This document shows, piece after piece, positions 61,352 to 64,000 of a stretch of 64,000 nucleotides of DNA. Each line of letters starts with the position of its first letter. Within the stretch, counting starts at the first letter, position 1. The notes beneath the pieces were generated by a model. That model was not told the DNA's origin. It worked only from the letters and a program-made list of their open reading frames with translations, and searched no databases. Source of the DNA: an uncultured Verrucomicrobiales bacterium (lineage in GTDB: Bacteria > Verrucomicrobiota > Verrucomicrobiia > Verrucomicrobiales > Akkermansiaceae); contig CALGJQ010000025.1 of assembly GCA_937928545.1 (NCBI GenBank), forward strand, positions 62,001-126,000. The letters are read 5' to 3'. The position numbers were made by a program, and so were the translations under genes.

Positions 61352-64000
61352 CTAGAAGGACCAACTTGCCTTAAGCTGGAAGTTATCATTTCTCTCCTCA
61401 GACGAGAAACGCCCAAGATAACTCGCTCCAATTCGCAAGGACTCAGTGACATCAAAGTCGAGACCCAAGCCAATCACTGCCGAATCAGTCGCGTATGAAG
61501 CACTGCTCACATCGAATGCGGAACCGCCTGCAAAGCTATGACTCGCTGAAGAATACTCATCTCCAAAGACATGCTCCCAACCGATCGTTCCGTGCAAACG
61601 AGAAGGAATGGAACCAGTCCGGAAGTCATGACCATAACGAAGACCCAACATAGAAGTCAGTCGATCCTGATCAAATCCATCCCCCTGCAAAGCACCTGGA
61701 CCACCATCTTCGGCGTAGGAATCGCCGCTGAGATTAGTCCATCCTAAACGAAGGAATGGCTCGAGAGTCGAACGATGATTGAAACGATACTCATAACCCA
61801 ACTCTCCAAAGATCTGGAGGGCATCCGCATCATAGTCGGCGGTGTAGGTATTACCGACTCCTCCCATCAAGGTGTTGCGGCGAGTTTCAATATCACTCTT
61901 GGTGTAGGATGCTCCAATCAGAACATTGACGAACCCATTTTCCATCTCAAGAGAACGTCCTAAGGTTGCCGCAAGAGTCATGCTCTCAATATCAGCACTC
62001 GAGCGACGGTCTGAGAGACTGACATCCCCATCGGTATGACCGAAGGAAAGTCCAGCACTCCAACCCTGACCGAGCATGACATTGGCGCCGACGAAGAACC
62101 CATCAAGCGATTGATCCAGATCAGAAATATTGTCATTACCATCAAGACTAAGCTCGTCTGAGACAAGGTTTCCCCAGAGGGCTACTCCATTAGAGTCAAG
62201 CTGGCGATGAGTCGTGGTGGATGCTAGTCCGCCCTTAGGATCATGATAATTTGTTGTCGTTGTGGTTCTACCATTGTCACGGTTATCACGAACATGGTCA
62301 CGGATTCGATCAAGATTGACTCCCTGAACGACCCGCTCTGAACCAAGAATTGCCCCAGCAACTCCAGCATGGAGTTCTCCAGAGAGTTGATCGAAGTTCG
62401 CAGACGCGTTCTCAGCGCCTCCACGGACGATACTGTTATAGAGTTCGCCATTTCTTTCGGTTGAATTCAATCCAGCTGCAGCACTCGATTGGTTGTCAGT
62501 AAGGCCTTCAATCTCAGTCTCAAAATCAACATCGTTTCGAATAAGCTCAAGCTGAACTCCGAGATCGGTATTGGTGAGAACTGAGTTAAGGTTATCCAAG
62601 TTACCCGAGACCGTTTCAAAACTCCCGTTCACTGCTCCTTCAGTCTCGATAATCGCGTGAGATGAATGCCAAGTTTCTCCGTCGTCGGTATGGTAAACTA
62701 CCTCTCCGCCGAGATTCGCATCTCCTCCAACAACCAAGAGATCGCTTGCTCCAGTGGATCGCTCTAAGTCGAGATGAAGTGTTCCCTCAGCAGTCTGAGT
62801 GTAGTCCCCACCAACCGTGATCGTTCCAACATCGTGACTATCATTGCAATGAGACCCTGGATTCAGCGTTCCACTGTTACTCAAGTTTCCACCGACTGAA
62901 CCGAAGCCAGCAAGACCACCAGCACTGCCAACAATCGCGTTGCCGGCTATTGAGGTATCACTATCGGCAAGAGAGTCACCTAATACCAAGGTTCCTCCTT
63001 CAACAGAAGTGAGTCCGCTATAAGTGTTTGTGCCGCTCAGGACCAAGCTACCTGCTCCGAGCTTCGTCAAGTCACCCGTTCCAGTGATCGCTTGATCGAG
63101 GTGGAAGCAATTCTCAGCATCTACGATGTCGAATGAACCGCCTCCACTGAGAAGGGAAACATTTCTAGAAGTCCCTGTGAACTCAGTTCCGGTGACCTGA
63201 AGGGCACCACCATTGAAAGTAAGTCCGCCTTCTGCTGCACCAAGACTTCCATCTTGCGCAACCGAGAGAACTCCTTCGTTAATCGTCCATGGAGTTAACT
63301 CATCGGTCGTTCCAGTAAGATTCCACTGGCTCTCACCATCCTTGGAATACTGATTGAAGCCGACATACTGCTGACCAATTTGCCCAACATCGAAGGTCGA
63401 ATTTTCATCTCCTCCAAGACAAAGGTGATCATCTGCCTCTCCGTCCATTTGCATCGCAACGACGTTCCCCTCAATCACTGAGTTCGAACGAAGCTCCAAC
63501 ATGTTGCCGCCACCTGAGAATTTAATGGCATTAGATTGGACCGAGCCATCACCCTTCATCCCTGCAATAATCGTTCCGTTGTTGATGATCGTGGTATTGC
63601 CTTCACCGGTGACAGCGATTCCACCCATGCCCATTCCGCCAAGCGCACCAGAGGCTCCTCCTGAACCAACTCCTCCTGCCGAGCCAGAGGCACCGGCAAG
63701 TCCGGCGGACCCAACCGCTCCTCCTGAACCAGATGAACCTGATGCTCCGGCCGCGCCTGCACCACCTGCCGCACCGCTCATACCGGCAGGCCCGGACTTA
63801 CCATCCACGCCGGGATTTCCATTAGCGCCAGGAGCACCTGGATTTCCAGAGGCACCAGAAGTACCAGCGATCCCCTCGACTCCCATCGAACCATCAACTC
63901 CGTCAGCACCATCGACACCTGCGGTCGTTCCTGATCCAGGAACTCCGCCCGCGCCGTTTGCACCAATTCCCCCCATTGAACCTGCAATTCCTGATGGAGA
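61352..64000 (-). CDS. Autotransporter with collagen-like segment and outer-membrane barrel (5' end outside window)
   Basis: The frame is open to the window edge, so the start lies outside; 882 residues are visible. Near the visible N-terminus is a long run of Gly-x-x triplets (GADGVDGSMGVEGIAG, GNPGAPGANGNPG, GPAGMSG), about 29 without break, as in collagen-like bacterial proteins. A passenger region follows with an autotransporter-associated repeat (GTGDLTKLGAGSLVLSGTNTYSGLTSVEGGTLVLGD). The last 280 or so residues are an autotransporter barrel ending LKASWSF, with the terminal Phe typical of BAM substrates. The passenger would be displayed on the surface as a stiff fibre. A strong terminator follows. 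Confidence 0.9.
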   Translation of the reverse strand, partial: SPSGIAGSMGGIGANGAGGVPGSGTTAGVDGADGVDGSMGVEGIAGTSGASGNPGAPGANGNPGVDGKSGPAGMSGAAGGAGAAGASGSSGSGGAVGSAGLAGASGSAGGVGSGGASGALGGMGMGGIAVTGEGNTTIINNGTIIAGMKGDGSVQSNAIKFSGGGNMLELRSNSVIEGNVVAMQMDGEADDHLCLGGDENSTFDVGQIGQQYVGFNQYSKDGESQWNLTGTTDELTPWTINEGVLSVAQDGSLGAAEGGLTFNGGALQVTGTEFTGTSRNVSLLSGGGSFDIVDAENCFHLDQAITGTGDLTKLGAGSLVLSGTNTYSGLTSVEGGTLVLGDSLADSDTSIAGNAIVGSAGGLAGFGSVGGNLSNSGTLNPGSHCNDSHDVGTITVGGDYTQTAEGTLHLDLERSTGASDLLVVGGDANLGGEVVYHTDDGETWHSSHAIIETEGAVNGSFETVSGNLDNLNSVLTNTDLGVQLELIRNDVDFETEIEGLTDNQSSAAAGLNSTERNGELYNSIVRGGAENASANFDQLSGELHAGVAGAILGSERVVQGVNLDRIRDHVRDNRDNGRTTTTTNYHDPKGGLASTTTHRQLDSNGVALWGNLVSDELSLDGNDNISDLDQSLDGFFVGANVMLGQGWSAGLSFGHTDGDVSLSDRRSSADIESMTLAATLGRSLEMENGFVNVLIGASYTKSDIETRRNTLMGGVGNTYTADYDADALQIFGELGYEYRFNHRSTLEPFLRLGWTNLSGDSYAEDGGPGALQGDGFDQDRLTSMLGLRYGHDFRTGSIPSRLHGTIGWEHVFGDEYSSASHSFAGGSAFDVSSASYATDSAVIGLGLDFDVTESLRIGASYLGRFSSEERNDNFQLKASWSF

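Overview
The window looks like a chromosomal segment of a Verrucomicrobiota bacterium, probably a marine or sediment member of Verrucomicrobiales. This is inferred from gene content and protein style, not from a marker phylogeny. Supporting signs are two secreted proteins ending in the [S/Q]x(D/E)Lxx[W/F]...FxRV tail common in that phylum, many lipoproteins with Pro-rich tails, weak Shine-Dalgarno signals, and a strong preference for C-ending codons. Most genes are housekeeping or cell-envelope genes. I found no rRNA, tRNA or CRISPR array.

Layout. 1-3476: end of an outer-membrane barrel protein, an RND-type membrane-fusion protein and a fused NuoE/NuoF-like flavoprotein. 3523-6480: an AT-rich two-gene islet with a secreted calcium-repeat/transglutaminase-like protein. 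6793-8997: a secreted protein divergent from trpC. 9274-14036: an integron-type cassette array without an integrase (a CALIN), with at least eight attC-like sites, eight or nine small cassette genes all on the minus strand, and a short ORF-less group IIC intron inside one attC core. 14367-16360: recA with a candidate SOS operator, divergent from a short-chain dehydrogenase. 16363-25550: small proteins, DUF445, lipA, an M48 protease, pgsA-nagA, a Tat-exported 5'-nucleotidase and a TerC protein. 25651-33936: a Pro-rich lipoprotein, rmlB, a mannose-1-phosphate guanylyltransferase, a toxin-antitoxin pair wedged before ruvX, truA, a glycosyltransferase, a sugar isomerase and a TrkA-C membrane protein. 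33985-38692: a transmembrane Ser/Thr kinase with a HEAT-like outer domain, a lipoprotein resembling the start of that domain, and an NhaC antiporter. 38689-44432: an ATPase, asnS, rpmI-rplT, pheS and a REP-associated transposase with its REP hairpins. 44468-54218: two alpha/beta hydrolases, a LacI/GPH-symporter/glycosidase-like sugar locus and a CBM-type secreted protein. 54215-64000: an ovothiol-type methyltransferase, a lipoprotein, ychF, a DegP-like protease followed by a protease-dead paralogue, a LysM lipoprotein and an autotransporter with a collagen-like segment that runs off the end.

How the parts work together. Sugar-nucleotide and envelope genes (rmlB, mannose-1-phosphate guanylyltransferase, GT4, nagA, pgsA) recur along the window. 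The 47-52 kb sugar locus pairs a regulator, an importer and a large (alpha/alpha)-barrel-like enzyme. The protease/pseudoprotease tandem and the kinase/lipoprotein pair both look like local duplications in which one copy took a new role.

The most unusual feature is the CALIN. Cassette ends can be matched by their own 7-base cores. Several cassette proteins run through the recombination site, so the attC sequence encodes their C-termini. Removing the intron in silico restores an attC core close to the one expected for that cassette. Five of ten convergent gene pairs end in the same 4-base overlapping stop (YTAR), a recurrent compaction device in this genome.
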